From contig NZ_JAAVUT010000003.1 of assembly GCF_018449575.1 (NCBI RefSeq), forward strand, positions 124,001-188,000: a stretch of DNA of 64,000 bases, read 5' to 3'. This DNA is from Sodalis sp. dw_96. GTDB taxonomy: Bacteria; Pseudomonadota; Gammaproteobacteria; Enterobacterales; Enterobacteriaceae. Below are positions 9,157 to 18,383 of this stretch, in pieces; position 1 is the first letter of the stretch; each line of letters starts with the position of its first letter. A program made the position numbers and the translations under genes. The notes under the pieces are model-generated. The model had not been told where the DNA came from, did not search any database, and saw only the letters and a list, made by a program, of their open reading frames with translations.

Positions 9157-9861
9157 ATGCCAAATGTTATCCTTTCAAACGAAAACGCCATGTTGGCTAT
9201 TGATTCGCAAATGAGCCGGGGAAAGGAGCAATCGTTAGACGATTATTTGACTATAGATATGTTATTTAGAGAAACTTACACGGTACAGTTTAATGGCGAA
9301 AAGAAACGCGAGTTGGGCCGCATGACATGGCCGGAAAATACGCACGAGACGTTACCGGAAACGCGGATCTTATTTATCAACCAGCTTATCGAAAAGCTTG
9401 CCGGCATGACGCTGTCAAAGCAACAACCCTTGATCCTGGTATCCCTTGGCTCCAGCGGTTTATTAACCGAATATTATATTCATAAGGGTTTAACCAACGC
9501 CGGCTTCACCAACCTGCATTGGCGATTCATTGACGCCTCTTATCATGACGGACAACAGGGGCTTGAAGTAGTGGATGATTTTGCAAAGAGACAGCGCGCG
9601 CGGGTTGAGACCTTTACGTCCAATATGGATTATTTAATGCCAAGAGTCCCAAGCAGGCCTTCGCTTTGGCAGGATTGCCATGCGGGTGGGATGGTCTTGG
9701 TGTCTCTCGGTTCGCCGGTACTGGATTCCAGGCTCATCCAAGGTGATTTCGCCCTTGAGGATAATGATATCAGCCTGGCTTCGTTGGGAGAATCTATTCG
9801 CTACAGTCATGCGACTTACTTATTTGCTTCACTTGATAAGAACGAGTTCGCATTCGAGTAA
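9157..9861 (+). CDS. Unrecognised 234-aa protein with Rossmann-like core
   Basis: I do not recognise this family. ATG at 9157 is preceded by GAGGAG at 9141-9146 (spacing 10). A central segment resembles the first half of a Rossmann or SAM-binding fold: a hydrophobic strand LILVSLGSSGLLTEYYI with a small-residue turn (SLGSSG), then a second strand ending in Asp (WRFIDASYHDG). A second SLGS motif occurs later (VLVSLGSPVLD, about residue 180). No signal peptide or membrane helix. It stands alone between an AT-rich gap and the convergent tetR gene, and its DNA is less GC-rich than its neighbours, hinting at transfer. A methyltransferase-like enzyme or a secreted effector are both conceivable; neither is supported beyond the strand pattern. 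Confidence 0.65.
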   Translation: MPNVILSNENAMLAIDSQMSRGKEQSLDDYLTIDMLFRETYTVQFNGEKKRELGRMTWPENTHETLPETRILFINQLIEKLAGMTLSKQQPLILVSLGSSGLLTEYYIHKGLTNAGFTNLHWRFIDASYHDGQQGLEVVDDFAKRQRARVETFTSNMDYLMPRVPSRPSLWQDCHAGGMVLVSLGSPVLDSRLIQGDFALEDNDISLASLGESIRYSHATYLFASLDKNEFAFE

Positions 9862-10039
9862 ATTATTACCGTCTCATTTTCAACGGCCGGCTATTGTCTC
9901 CCGTGGTGGCATTCCTGTTGGTGAAATGCCTGTTGATGAAATAGTGCGGTTATAAAACCTGGTCTTTGGGGCGGATGTCATAGACGCGGCCGGCGACATT
10001 CGTCCAAATAACCGGGCCGGGCACCCGTTCAATGGAATA

Positions 10040-10696
10040 TCAAGACTGGGCCTGCTTGGCCGGTCTCAGCCAGCAGCGGATAGTATCCTTCATCACCGCC
10101 AGGCGTTCTTCCAGGGCCTGCCCGCCGGTCAGGTCCCGCTGATAGACCATGGACAGGGTGGCGCTGTTGATCAGATAGAAGAAACCCAGCGCCGATATGG
10201 TGATATTCAATTGCATGGGGTCAATATCCGCCCTAAGGGTTCCTTCACGACGGCCGCGCGCCAGGATGGACCGGGAGATTTCCAGCCAGCTGGCATTGAT
10301 TCGCGTCACGTTGGCGGAATCTTTGAGATGACGGGCCTGTAGCTGGTTTTCGCTGTTCAACAGACGGATAAATTCCGGATGGGCCAGGTAATAACGCCAG
10401 GTAAATTCCACCAGCGCCATAACCGCTTCATCCGCCGGCAAATGTTCCAAGGCCAGGGCGGCTTCCTGTTGCCGGATTTCGCGGTAGGCGTCTTCCAGCA
10501 CCCGCGTAAACAGCTGGTCTTTATTTTCAAAATAGTGATAGAGCAACTGCTTATTGACCTGTGCGCCGGCGGCGATTTTTTCCACCCGGGCGCCGTCGAA
10601 ACCCTTATCGGCAAACTCCTTGCGGGCCGCCGCCAGGATACGGCTTTGGGTCAGGGCGGGATCGCGTTTGCGTATGCTGCTGGTATCACCTGCCAT
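10040..10696 (-). CDS. TetR-family transcriptional regulator
   Basis: 218 residues, usual for TetR proteins. The N-terminal HTH is clear (about residues 15-62: ILAAARKEFADKGFDGARV, then QVNKQLLYHYFENKDQLF). The C-terminal ligand domain resembles that of RutR/NicS-like regulators. The gene is divergent from the SDR gene at 11205; two near-identical 22-bp palindromes lie between them (10959-10980 and 11028-11049) and are the likely operators, so the protein should control both itself and the SDR/TIM-barrel pair. The ligand is unknown. Confidence 0.85.
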   Translation of the reverse strand: MAGDTSSIRKRDPALTQSRILAAARKEFADKGFDGARVEKIAAGAQVNKQLLYHYFENKDQLFTRVLEDAYREIRQQEAALALEHLPADEAVMALVEFTWRYYLAHPEFIRLLNSENQLQARHLKDSANVTRINASWLEISRSILARGRREGTLRADIDPMQLNITISALGFFYLINSATLSMVYQRDLTGGQALEERLAVMKDTIRCWLRPAKQAQS

Positions 10697-10823
10697 GCCA
10701 TTTCCTCCGCTAATGAAAGATTGAATGTGTCGCTGAGATGCCGAATCCGCCCGACCCCGGCATATACCCCTTGCCGCCGGTTATCCGGAACCTATCCCGG
10801 GCATTCGTACAATGAAAGCCGCC

Positions 10824-10931
10824 GCCAGGATACAGGAGGCGATAATGATCTCCGTTGTCGCAAGGATACCGGAGGTGATAAGGATCTCCGTTGTCGCCAG
10901 GATATCGGCGGCCATAGGTGTTTCCGTTGCC
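10824..10931. repeat. Three tandem copies of a 36-bp unit
   Basis: Units at 10824-10859, 10860-10895 and 10896-10931, each beginning GCCAGGATA or GCAAGGATA and ending CCGTTGTC or CCGTTGCC. Units 1 and 2 differ at only a few positions, unit 3 at more. They sit upstream of tetR in non-coding DNA. The unit is 12 codons long and stays open in one forward frame, but that frame is an antisense continuation over tetR and is not considered a gene. Confidence 0.8.
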
Positions 10932-10958
10932 GCAGATAGTGCGCCCCTGTCTTATTGT

Positions 10959-10980
10959 TAGTCAACCGTCCGGTTGATTA
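10959..10980. promoter_or_regulatory. TetR operator 1
   Basis: 22-bp palindrome with arms TAGTCAACCG and CGGTTGATTA around a TC centre; one mismatch between the arms. It matches operator 2 almost exactly, which makes a shared dimeric TetR protein the natural ligand. Confidence 0.7.
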
Positions 10981-11027
10981 TGCGAAGCAGATCATCTTTT
11001 TAAGGTCGGCACGACGCTATACTTGGA

Positions 11028-11049
11028 TAATCAACCATTCGGTTGATTA
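11028..11049. promoter_or_regulatory. TetR operator 2, followed by degenerate half-sites
   Basis: 22-bp palindrome with arms TAATCAACCA and CGGTTGATTA around TT; one arm mismatch. Downstream, at 11059-11091, two more copies of the half-site occur (CAGTTGATTTA and CCGATTGATTA), each followed by a GGC triplet, so the 3' half has been copied at least twice toward the SDR gene. Confidence 0.7.
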
Positions 11050-11204
11050 GGCTGTCCAGTTGATTTATAAGGCTGCCATCCGATTGATTAGGCAGTACAT
11101 GTAATGTGTTTGACCGTTCGTCCGGCGTCAAGTCGGGTGAATAACCACAGTTGGCCCTTAGGCAACGAAGCTGAAGGGACGTTAACCGTTTACGGAGGCT
11201 AAAG

Positions 11205-11993
11205 ATGAACCATGCCGGCCCACCGGTCGCCTTTATCACCGGTTCCACCCGGGGGATAGGAAAAAGCTGTGCCGTCGCCCTGGCGCAGGCGGGTTTTAAC
11301 GTGGCGATAAACGGTCGCGATAATCAGGAGGGACGCAGCCGCCAGCAGGCGCTGGTGGCCGAACTGCAACAGTACGGTATCGAGGCCATGGCCTGCGCCG
11401 GCGATGTCGCCGACCTGAACAGTCAGCAGGCCATGATTGACGCCATTGTCTCTCGCTGGGGCCGCCTGGATTGCCTGGTAAATAACGCCGGTACCGCCGC
11501 GCTGCGGCGCGGGGATTTGCTGGATGTCACCTTGGAAAGTTATGATCATTGCCAGAACATCAACAGCCGGGCCATGTTTTTTCTGTGCCAAAAGGCCGCC
11601 AGGCAGATGCTCTCCCAGGGCGAGCTGAACGCGGCCTATCGCTGTATTATCAATATCACCTCCTGTAGCGCCCATGTCCTGTCCGTCTCCCGGGGGGAGT
11701 ATTGCGTCTCCAAGGCAGCGGCCGGCATGGTAACGCAACTGTTCGCGCTGCGCCTGGCGGATGAGGGTATCGGCGTTTATGAAATCCGCCCGGGCATTAT
11801 CGACACCGACATGACCCAGGGGGTGAAACCCAAGTACGATCAATTAATTGCCGAAGGACTGGTGCCGATGCGGCGCTGGGGACAACCTGAGGATATCGCG
11901 CGGGTCATCCAGTCCATCGCCGCCGGGCAGCTGCCGTTTACCGTCGGCCAGGTCATTGATGTGGACGGCGGCCTGGGCAAACCGCATTTCTAG
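11205..11993 (+). CDS. Short-chain dehydrogenase/reductase (SDR), 3-oxoacyl reductase-like
   Basis: 262 residues, classical SDR length. Nucleotide-binding motif ITGSTRGIG at residues 11-19, NNAG motif near 95, catalytic Ser in NITSCSAHV and YCVSK (Tyr-x-x-x-Lys) near residue 167, and a C-terminal VDGG. It should be an NAD(P)-dependent alcohol or sugar dehydrogenase. Only 83 bp separate it from the TIM-barrel sugar isomerase downstream, suggesting a two-gene catabolic operon under the divergent TetR protein. Substrate not deducible. Confidence 0.87.
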   Translation: MNHAGPPVAFITGSTRGIGKSCAVALAQAGFNVAINGRDNQEGRSRQQALVAELQQYGIEAMACAGDVADLNSQQAMIDAIVSRWGRLDCLVNNAGTAALRRGDLLDVTLESYDHCQNINSRAMFFLCQKAARQMLSQGELNAAYRCIINITSCSAHVLSVSRGEYCVSKAAAGMVTQLFALRLADEGIGVYEIRPGIIDTDMTQGVKPKYDQLIAEGLVPMRRWGQPEDIARVIQSIAAGQLPFTVGQVIDVDGGLGKPHF

Positions 11994-12076
11994 CCCGCAG
12001 CGAATGCCCCGGTGCGCCACCAGCACACGCCGCCATCGTTCACGATGACGTTGAACGTTAAACAAGGATATATCCC

Positions 12077-12910
12077 ATGAATGAGCCGGACGGCCAATTG
12101 CTCTCCATCAATACCGCCACCCTGCGCCGGCAGTGGCGCCTGGATCAGATTATCGACGGCTGCGCCCGGCACGGCATTCGCGGCATCTCCCCCTGGCGGG
12201 ATCAAACCCAGGCCTTGGGAATAAAGGAGGCCGCCCGGCAAATCCGCGCCCGGCAACTGCAGGTGACCGGCTATTGTCGCGGCGGCATGTTCCCCGGCAG
12301 CACCGCCGAAGAGCGCCGGCTGACGTTGGATGATAACCGGCGGGCGGTGGACGAGGCCTTGGAACTGAATGCCGCCTGTCTGGTGTTGGTGGTGGGAGGC
12401 TTGCCGGGTTCCTCACGGGATCTTCCCGGCGCCCGTTTGCAGGTGAGGGACGGACTGGCGGAACTGCTGGAGTACGCCCGGCCGGCGGGCATGCCTCTGG
12501 CCATCGAGCCCTTGCATCCCATGTATGCCGCCGATCGGGCCTGCGTCAACACCCTGGAACAAGCCAATGACCTGTGCGACGAACTGGGAGACGAGGGGCT
12601 CGGTCTGGCGGTGGATGTTTATCATACCTGGTGGGACCCGAAACTGTTTGCGCAGATTGAACGGGCCGGTAAAAAGCGCTTGCTGGCCTTTCATATCTGC
12701 GATTGGCTGGTGCCGACCCGGGATATGCTGGAGGATCGCGGCATGATGGGGGACGGCGTCATCGATATTCGCCGAATGCGCCGGGCGGTGGAAGCCCAGG
12801 GCTACCGGGGTTTTCATGAGGTGGAAATATTTTCCGAAAAAAACTGGTGGCGGCGGGACCCGGACGAGGCGCTGGAAACCTGTAAAGAACGACACCGCCG
12901 GCACTGCTGA
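12077..12910 (+). CDS. Sugar phosphate isomerase/epimerase-like TIM barrel
   Basis: 277 residues of the xylose-isomerase-like TIM-barrel superfamily (AP endonuclease 2 / IolE type). Probable metal ligands are Glu in AIEPLHPMY, Asp in AVDVYHTWW, His in AFHICDW and Glu in FHEVEIFSE, in the order expected for this fold. Together with the SDR upstream it would make an oxidation-plus-isomerisation pair for a sugar or polyol. The product is not recognisable as a named enzyme. Its stop is followed by a dispersed repeat rather than by another gene of the operon. Confidence 0.83.
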   Translation: MNEPDGQLLSINTATLRRQWRLDQIIDGCARHGIRGISPWRDQTQALGIKEAARQIRARQLQVTGYCRGGMFPGSTAEERRLTLDDNRRAVDEALELNAACLVLVVGGLPGSSRDLPGARLQVRDGLAELLEYARPAGMPLAIEPLHPMYAADRACVNTLEQANDLCDELGDEGLGLAVDVYHTWWDPKLFAQIERAGKKRLLAFHICDWLVPTRDMLEDRGMMGDGVIDIRRMRRAVEAQGYRGFHEVEIFSEKNWWRRDPDEALETCKERHRRHC

Positions 12911-12939
12911 CGGGACTCGAACCATGGCGGCCGATAAGC

Positions 12940-12958
12940 GGCACAGGTGCCCTGTGCC
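12940..12958. repeat. 19-bp palindrome, left copy
   Basis: GGCACAGGTGCCCTGTGCC has perfect 8-bp arms around TGC. An identical copy lies at 13125-13143, so the pair flanks the 157-bp repeat element at 12960-13116. No T-run follows, so terminator function is weak. Confidence 0.7.
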
Positions 12959-12959
12959 T

Positions 12960-13116
12960 CAGACTGCTGACAAACGTACTCGGAATCAAAAAGGCGGGAC
13001 AGGCTGCCAGAGGAGTAAACCGTCCGCGCCAGGGACGGCGCGGATCGAGTCTACAGGGACGTATTCACGGCGTGTTTACGATCTGGCAGCCTGTCCCGAC
13101 CGGACCACTTTGTCAA
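12960..13116 (+). repeat. Dispersed palindromic repeat element, copy 1
   Basis: About 157 bp starting CAGACTGCTGACAAA and ending CACTTTGTCAAC. It contains an inner inverted repeat with 16-bp arms, GGGACAGGCTGCCAGA and TCTGGCAGCCTGTCCC, and a central GC-rich stem (CCGTCCGCGCC / GGACGGCGCGG). Copies occur inverted at 19908-20075 and direct at 63581-63736. No coding capacity; it resembles an ERIC/REP-type or MITE-like intergenic element but I do not recognise it as a named family. Confidence 0.8.
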
Positions 13117-13124
13117 CAAGGTCC

Positions 13125-13143
13125 GGCACAGGTGCCCTGTGCC
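13125..13143. repeat. 19-bp palindrome, right copy
   Basis: Identical to 12940-12958. Lies 27 bp beyond the stop codon (13171) of the convergent alpha-xylosidase gene and may also serve as a transcript-ending stem. Confidence 0.65.
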
Positions 13144-13170
13144 TTCAGTTTTTCGGCCTCTGGCTCATGC

Positions 13171-15498
13171 TCAGTCCGCCAACCGGATCGTCAGCGCTTC
13201 GGCGCCGTGGTCCGGGGTGATGATGATGCCGAGGTCGCCGTCCGCCCCCTGGCCGCCGATTGCCGATGCGATGCGGTGAATATTGCGCAGGCACAGGGTC
13301 CAATGGCGGGCTTCCCCTTCGGCCCGCAGATAAATGTCCTGCCCGCGGCGTTCGGCCGTCAGGGTGAACCGGGTTTTACCCGTGGCGGAAGGAAGCCGGC
13401 ACTCCGCCTGCCGGCCTTCCGCCAGGGCAAACAGCTGGAAAGCCGGCTCAACGGTATAGTCATAATCCGGCCTTTGATCGTTTTGACCCAGCGGCAGCAG
13501 GGTATTCTCCCGCACATAGAGCGGCAGGCTGAGAAAATCATGGCGCTCTTTACGCCAGCCGCCGGTGGCTTCGGCATTGCTGAACAGATGGGTCCAACGG
13601 CCCGGCGGCAGGTAAACGTCAACCTCACCCTGTTCGCTGAACACTGGCGCCACCAGCAGTGCATCCCCCAGCATATATTGGCGATCGAGATAATCGCAGC
13701 CGGGATCGTCGGGGAATTCCAGCATCATGGCGCGCATCATCGGCGTACCGGCGCCGGCGGCCTGGACCGCCGCCTGGTAAAGGTAGGGCATCAGGCGGCA
13801 TTTCCACTGGGTAAAATGCCGCAGCACGTCACAGGCTTCCTCATCATAGGCCCAGGGGACGCGGTAGGATTTGCTGCCGTGCAGCCGGCTGTGACTGGAC
13901 AGCAAGCCGAAGGCGCACCAGCGTTTATAGACGTGGGCCGGGGCGGTATTTTCAAACCCGCCGATATCATGGCTCCAGAAACCAAAGCCGGACATGCCAA
14001 GGGAGAGGCCGCCGCGCAGGCTTTCCGCCATGGATTCATAGTTGGCGTAACAGTCGCCGCCCCAGTGCACCGGGAATTGCTGCGCCCCCACCGAAGCGGA
14101 ACGGGCAAACAGCACCGCATCCTCCCGTCCGCGTATTTCCTGTAAGAGCTGAAAAACCGCCTTATTGTACAGATAGGCGTAATGATTATGCATTTTCCGC
14201 GGGTCGGCGCCGTTAAACCAGACCACATCGGTGGGGATGCGCTCGCCGAAGTCGGTCTTGAAACAATCGACCCCCATCTCAAGCAGACGCCGCAAGTGGC
14301 CGGTATACCAGGCGCAGGCCGCCGGATTGGTAAAATCCACGATGCCCTGGCCCGGCTGCCAGCGATCCCATTGCCAGACCCGCCCGTCGGGGCGTTTAAG
14401 CAGATAGCCCTGCTCCATGCCCTGTTTGAACAGCGGCGATTTCTGGCCGATATAGGGATTGATCCATAAACAGATCTTGAGTCCCCGCCCTTTGAGCCGT
14501 TGCAGCATGCCCTCCGGATCGGGAAAGACCTCCGCATCCCAGGTAAAATCGCACCATTGGAAGGCCTTCATCCAGAAACAGTCAAAATGGAACACATGCA
14601 GCGGCAAGCGCCGTTGCGCCATGCCGTCGATAAAACCATTCACCGTTTTTTCGTCATAATCGGTGGTAAATGAGGTGGTCAGCCATAAGCCGAAGGACCA
14701 GGCCGGCGGCAGGGCGGGACGGCCGGTGAGGCGGGTGTAGCCGTCCAGCACCTGTTTGGGCAGCGGGCCGTCTATGACGAAGTATTCAAGATATTCTCCC
14801 TCGACGCTGAACTGTACTTTGGACACTTTTTCCGAAGCCACTTCGAAAGAGACGCACTCCGGATGGTTCACCAGCACGCCGTAACCGCGGTTAGTAAGAT
14901 AAAACGGAATATTTTTATAGGACTGTTCGGTGCTGGTACCGCCGTCCCGGTTCCAGGTCTCAATGGTCTGGCCGTTTTTCACCAGCGCCGCGAAGCGTTC
15001 ACCGAGGCCGTATACCGTTTCTCCCACGGCTAAATCCAGGCGTTCAAAGACATAACTTTTATCCAGATGCTCGTTCCGGACATAGCCGCCGGACCGGGCG
15101 CCGCTGCCGGTGATGCGCCGGCCGTCATGGAGAAAGTCCAGGGCCCAGGTTTCTCCTTTGCTCACCCGTACCGACAGGCCGCCGCTGCTCAAGGTCGCAT
15201 AGTCATCATTATCCTCAATGCGGGTGACGGTGGCGGGATCGTGGTTCAACGGATAACAGGGTGTTTGCGGAGAAAGTCCCTGGAAATGTTCAATGCGTAC
15301 GCCGATAACGCCGGTCTGCGGCGAGAAAAAACGCAGGGTAAGCAGAGGAATGTCCAATTGATCTCCCCGGGAGCTGACGTCGCGGGGGGCGGCGAACACC
15401 ACCAGATCCCGGCCTTCCCGCCGGACCTCGAAGACCTGCAGTGGATGGGTCAGCTGCAAATCGGGCTGTATCAGCCAGTTGCCGTCGCTTATTTTCAT
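13171..15498 (-). CDS. yicI: Alpha-xylosidase, GH31 family (YicI)
   Basis: 775 residues against 772 for E. coli YicI, with strong resemblance from the start ([12 protein letters not shown]). GH31 hydrolases use two Asp residues; here the nucleophile is the Asp of [11 protein letters not shown] (about residue 415) and the acid/base the Asp of [13 protein letters not shown] (about 480). YicI releases alpha-linked D-xylose from isoprimeverose-type disaccharides and acts in the cytoplasm, fitting the symporter gene yicJ that starts the transcript. The gene pair lies in a sugar block with fucose and xylose genes, supporting a role in xyloglucan side-chain breakdown. Confidence 0.93.
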   Translation of the reverse strand: MKISDGNWLIQPDLQLTHPLQVFEVRREGRDLVVFAAPRDVSSRGDQLDIPLLTLRFFSPQTGVIGVRIEHFQGLSPQTPCYPLNHDPATVTRIEDNDDYATLSSGGLSVRVSKGETWALDFLHDGRRITGSGARSGGYVRNEHLDKSYVFERLDLAVGETVYGLGERFAALVKNGQTIETWNRDGGTSTEQSYKNIPFYLTNRGYGVLVNHPECVSFEVASEKVSKVQFSVEGEYLEYFVIDGPLPKQVLDGYTRLTGRPALPPAWSFGLWLTTSFTTDYDEKTVNGFIDGMAQRRLPLHVFHFDCFWMKAFQWCDFTWDAEVFPDPEGMLQRLKGRGLKICLWINPYIGQKSPLFKQGMEQGYLLKRPDGRVWQWDRWQPGQGIVDFTNPAACAWYTGHLRRLLEMGVDCFKTDFGERIPTDVVWFNGADPRKMHNHYAYLYNKAVFQLLQEIRGREDAVLFARSASVGAQQFPVHWGGDCYANYESMAESLRGGLSLGMSGFGFWSHDIGGFENTAPAHVYKRWCAFGLLSSHSRLHGSKSYRVPWAYDEEACDVLRHFTQWKCRLMPYLYQAAVQAAGAGTPMMRAMMLEFPDDPGCDYLDRQYMLGDALLVAPVFSEQGEVDVYLPPGRWTHLFSNAEATGGWRKERHDFLSLPLYVRENTLLPLGQNDQRPDYDYTVEPAFQLFALAEGRQAECRLPSATGKTRFTLTAERRGQDIYLRAEGEARHWTLCLRNIHRIASAIGGQGADGDLGIIITPDHGAEALTIRLAD

Positions 15499-15564
15499 CT
15501 TATCGCCTCAAAACGTAATGAATGATTCGACCTGGTTAAGTCTGTTTCAACGCGGCCGCTGCGG

Positions 15565-16932
15565 TTATTTGCGTGCTATGCCCTGGGATAACTCGCCTAA
15601 AATGCGGTTCATCATCGGGGTGCGCAGGGTATAAAAACGCTGGGCCACAATAGCGCTCAGCAGGTAACAGATACCCGGCGCCAGGGTGAACAGGGCAATC
15701 ACGCTCGCAAGCGTCCCACTGTTCTGAGTGGCTCCCCCCGCTTGATAACCCGCGCCGGCCAGCACCCAGCCTATTATGGCGCCGCCCAGGGCCAGCCCCA
15801 GTTTGAGGACAAACAGCGTACCGGCGAAGCTGATGCCGGTCAGCCGTTTGCCGTTGGTCCATTCGCCGTAATCCACGGTATCCGACATCATGACCCACTG
15901 GATAGGCGTGACCATCTGGTGCAGCACGCCGATGATAAAAATAAAGCCGAACATGATGATATTCGCCCCCATCGGCACCATGAACATGGCGAAGCTCAAC
16001 ACCGCCAGCGCGGCGTTGGTCCACCAGAATACCGCCACTTTGCAAAACCGGTCGGTGACCGGTTTCGCCAGGGCGCTGCCGATGAGGTTACCCACCGAAT
16101 AAGTGCCGAGGAACAGGGCGAAAATCGCCGGATGGCCGAGGATATAGGTGACGTAATACATCATGGCGCCGCCGCGTACCGATACCGCCAGGATATTGAG
16201 GATGGTCAGAATGCCGACGATACGCCATTGGTCGTTATGAATGATATCCCGCAGGTCTTCGCGCATGGTGCCCTGCGGGGCGGTGCGATCGCTGATTCGC
16301 TCCCGGGTGGTGGCGAAACACAACGCCAGCATGATAATCGCCACTAGCGAAAGAATGGCGATACCGCCCTGGAATCCCCGGGCCTGGTTCGTGCCGCCCA
16401 CCAGTTTCACCAACGGCATCATCAGTACCGTGCTCAGCATGCCGCCGGCGGTGGCCAGTACGAAACGATAGGACTGCAGCGAGATACGCTGGGTCGGATC
16501 GTTGGTGATGACACCTCCCAGGGCGCAATAAGGAATATTCACCACCGTGTATAGCAGGGTCAACAGGGTATAGGTCACGGAGGCATAGATCATTTTACCG
16601 GTCAGGCCGAGATCGGGGGTGCTGTAGGTAATGACGCAAATAATGCCGAAGGGTATCGCCCCGAACAACACATAAGGGCGGAATTTGCCCCATCGGGTGC
16701 GGGTGCGGTCGGCCGCCAACCCCATGAGCGGGTCGGAAACGGCGTCCAGCGCCCGGGCGAACAAGAACATCGTGCCGGCGAACCCCGCCGGGATGCCGAA
16801 AATATCGGTATAAAAGAACATCAGATAGAGCATGACGTTATCAAATACGATATGGCTGGCGGCATCCCCCAGCCCATAACCGATCTTTTCTTTAACAGAG
16901 AGTATTGAATGAGAAATGATGGAATCTGCCAT
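15565..16932 (-). CDS. yicJ: Glycoside-pentoside-hexuronide:cation symporter (YicJ)
   Basis: 455 residues from the preferred start; the frame extends upstream to 16989, but ATG at 16932 (MADSIISHSILSVKEK) has GAGGA eight bases before it and matches the family N-terminus. Twelve membrane helices of the MFS-like GPH family (MelB/YicJ type), with the typical IGYGLGDAASHI start and the DPLMGLAADRTRTRWGKFRP cytoplasmic loop. It should bring alpha-xylosides such as isoprimeverose into the cell with a cation. The stop is 66 bp upstream of yicI; both are in one transcript. Confidence 0.9.
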   Translation of the reverse strand: MADSIISHSILSVKEKIGYGLGDAASHIVFDNVMLYLMFFYTDIFGIPAGFAGTMFLFARALDAVSDPLMGLAADRTRTRWGKFRPYVLFGAIPFGIICVITYSTPDLGLTGKMIYASVTYTLLTLLYTVVNIPYCALGGVITNDPTQRISLQSYRFVLATAGGMLSTVLMMPLVKLVGGTNQARGFQGGIAILSLVAIIMLALCFATTRERISDRTAPQGTMREDLRDIIHNDQWRIVGILTILNILAVSVRGGAMMYYVTYILGHPAIFALFLGTYSVGNLIGSALAKPVTDRFCKVAVFWWTNAALAVLSFAMFMVPMGANIIMFGFIFIIGVLHQMVTPIQWVMMSDTVDYGEWTNGKRLTGISFAGTLFVLKLGLALGGAIIGWVLAGAGYQAGGATQNSGTLASVIALFTLAPGICYLLSAIVAQRFYTLRTPMMNRILGELSQGIARK

Positions 16933-17051
16933 TGTTTTTATCCTCAACGACTGTCGTGGTTGGAAAGACAAAAAGCTTATACCCGTCATATTCAGGGTAT
17001 GGATGGCTGTTAAATTAATAAGTTACGAATTCCCTTACCATTACGTTATTT

Positions 17052-17066
17052 CATAATGTAATTATG
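17052..17066. promoter_or_regulatory. Candidate operator upstream of yicJI
   Basis: CATAAT GTA ATTATG, perfect 6-bp arms, lies 120 bp upstream of the yicJ start in the AT-rich gap after the DeoR-type gene. A regulator site is plausible; which protein binds is unknown. Confidence 0.3.
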
Positions 17067-17124
17067 TTTGTTGTTTTATGTGATCTTGTTAGCTTATTTG
17101 TTTGTCGCCATGACGGCGTTGCCG

Positions 17125-17874
17125 CTAACCCTGTAACAGCTTATGCGCCAGCACCGGCACGATTCGGGAATCCCCCGCGTCGGATATGATCCGTTCCACC
17201 TGGGTCAGCGGGCCGATTTTCACCGTGCTTTTACGCCCGAGCTTGCTTTTGTCCATCAGCAGCAGGGATTGGGTGGCTTTGTGGAGCATTATGGTTTTGA
17301 ATTCGGCGTTGATGGCGTTGGAATCCCACATCATGCCATCGTTATCAATGCCTTCGCAGGAAAAGATAAACAGGTCGATGTCCAGGTGTTTCAGCAGTGA
17401 AAAAAGTGAGGCATTCATATAGCAGGCATATTTACGCTGCAGTGTGCCGCCGGAACTTACCAGGGTAATACGGGATTTTTTTTCCAGTTCATGGCAAACC
17501 CTGACGCTGTTGGTAAACACCGTCAAGGGGATGTCCGGCAATTTTTTCGCCAGATACCAGCAGGTGGTGCTGGCGTCCAGGGCAATCACCATGTCCTCGT
17601 CGATCCAGGTCAGGGCCTGTTCGGCGATATCGGCTTTGCTATAGAGGTGGCTTTTGATCCGGTCATTAAACGAGTCGCCGCTGTCCGGCGCGCCCCGTTT
17701 GATGCTTTTCGCCCGGCCATGTTGACGGATAATCAAGCCGCGGTCCTGCAAGCTATTGAAATCGCGGCGGATGGTCTCTTTGCTGACCTGGAACCAGGCC
17801 GCCAGTTCGTCCACCTTCAGGATCTCCTGTTGAGAGATTAACGCCAGAATATCTTGCTGCCGCGTTGATTTCAT
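17125..17874 (-). CDS. fucR: DeoR-family regulator, probable FucR
   Basis: 249 residues from ATG 17874, preceded by GGAGG; the frame continues upstream to 17934 but lacks a family-like N-terminus there. HTH region QQDILALISQQEILKVDELA then VSKETIRRDFNSLQDRGLI (about residues 4-55) is the DeoR signature, followed by the sugar-phosphate-sensing domain (IALDASTTCWYLAKKL, TVFTNSVRV, LVSSGGTL). As the last gene of the fucI-fucK-fucU set, as in E. coli fucPIKUR, it is the likely activator/repressor responding to fuculose-1-phosphate. Confidence 0.82.
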   Translation of the reverse strand: MKSTRQQDILALISQQEILKVDELAAWFQVSKETIRRDFNSLQDRGLIIRQHGRAKSIKRGAPDSGDSFNDRIKSHLYSKADIAEQALTWIDEDMVIALDASTTCWYLAKKLPDIPLTVFTNSVRVCHELEKKSRITLVSSGGTLQRKYACYMNASLFSLLKHLDIDLFIFSCEGIDNDGMMWDSNAINAEFKTIMLHKATQSLLLMDKSKLGRKSTVKIGPLTQVERIISDAGDSRIVPVLAHKLLQG

Positions 17875-17941
17875 ATGCCCTCCGATGCCCAGGGTCCGGA
17901 TATCTGTACTGACCGTGGGCATACGATACGGCATGGGCCGG

Positions 17942-18370
17942 TCAAAATATGGGCGTCACCCCCTTTTTTAGCAAGATATTGCCGTATTTCGCCGTTTCAC
18001 CGGTGAGGACAATGGCAGAGGCGCCCCGGGCGCGATGGTAAAACCCGTAACGATCGATACGCGTCACCGGCGGATGTTCGCCGTCACCGAACAGGGCCCG
18101 TAAATAGCGGGTCTCCACCTCGGGATCCAGCTTATCGCCGGCGCCGGGGGCCATCATCACCAGCGGCGGGGCGTAGCTGTCCAATTCAAATAACGGGATG
18201 ATAGCCGCCAGCAGCGCGGCCACCGACAGTCCGTCGGCGCGCACCACCTGCGGCCCGAGGGAGTGGGCCGGGAAAAACGCGTCCGCCAGGATAATTTCGT
18301 CGCCATGGCCCATCTCGGCGAGAATTTTCAGCAGCGCGGGAGAAATAAGCGGGGAAATATTTTTCAGCAT
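17942..18370 (-). CDS. fucU: L-fucose mutarotase (FucU, RbsD/FucU family)
   Basis: 142 residues, as E. coli FucU (140). The N-terminus [25 protein letters not shown] contains the catalytic His of the RbsD/FucU family, and the C-terminus carries the conserved [11 protein letters not shown]. It interconverts alpha and beta anomers of L-fucose, feeding the isomerase. It begins 13 bp after fucK stops and is followed 67 bp later by fucR. Confidence 0.92.
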   Translation of the reverse strand: MLKNISPLISPALLKILAEMGHGDEIILADAFFPAHSLGPQVVRADGLSVAALLAAIIPLFELDSYAPPLVMMAPGAGDKLDPEVETRYLRALFGDGEHPPVTRIDRYGFYHRARGASAIVLTGETAKYGNILLKKGVTPIF

Positions 18371-18383
18371 AGCGAGGCTCCGT

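Noticed and set aside
10379-10939. 186-codon forward frame ending in a 12-residue triple repeat
   Set aside because: Covers tetR antisense and then the 36-bp tandem repeats; not gene-like.
13072-14145. 357-codon forward frame opposite yicI, running into the repeat element
   Set aside because: Antisense to a conserved enzyme; start lies in a repeat.
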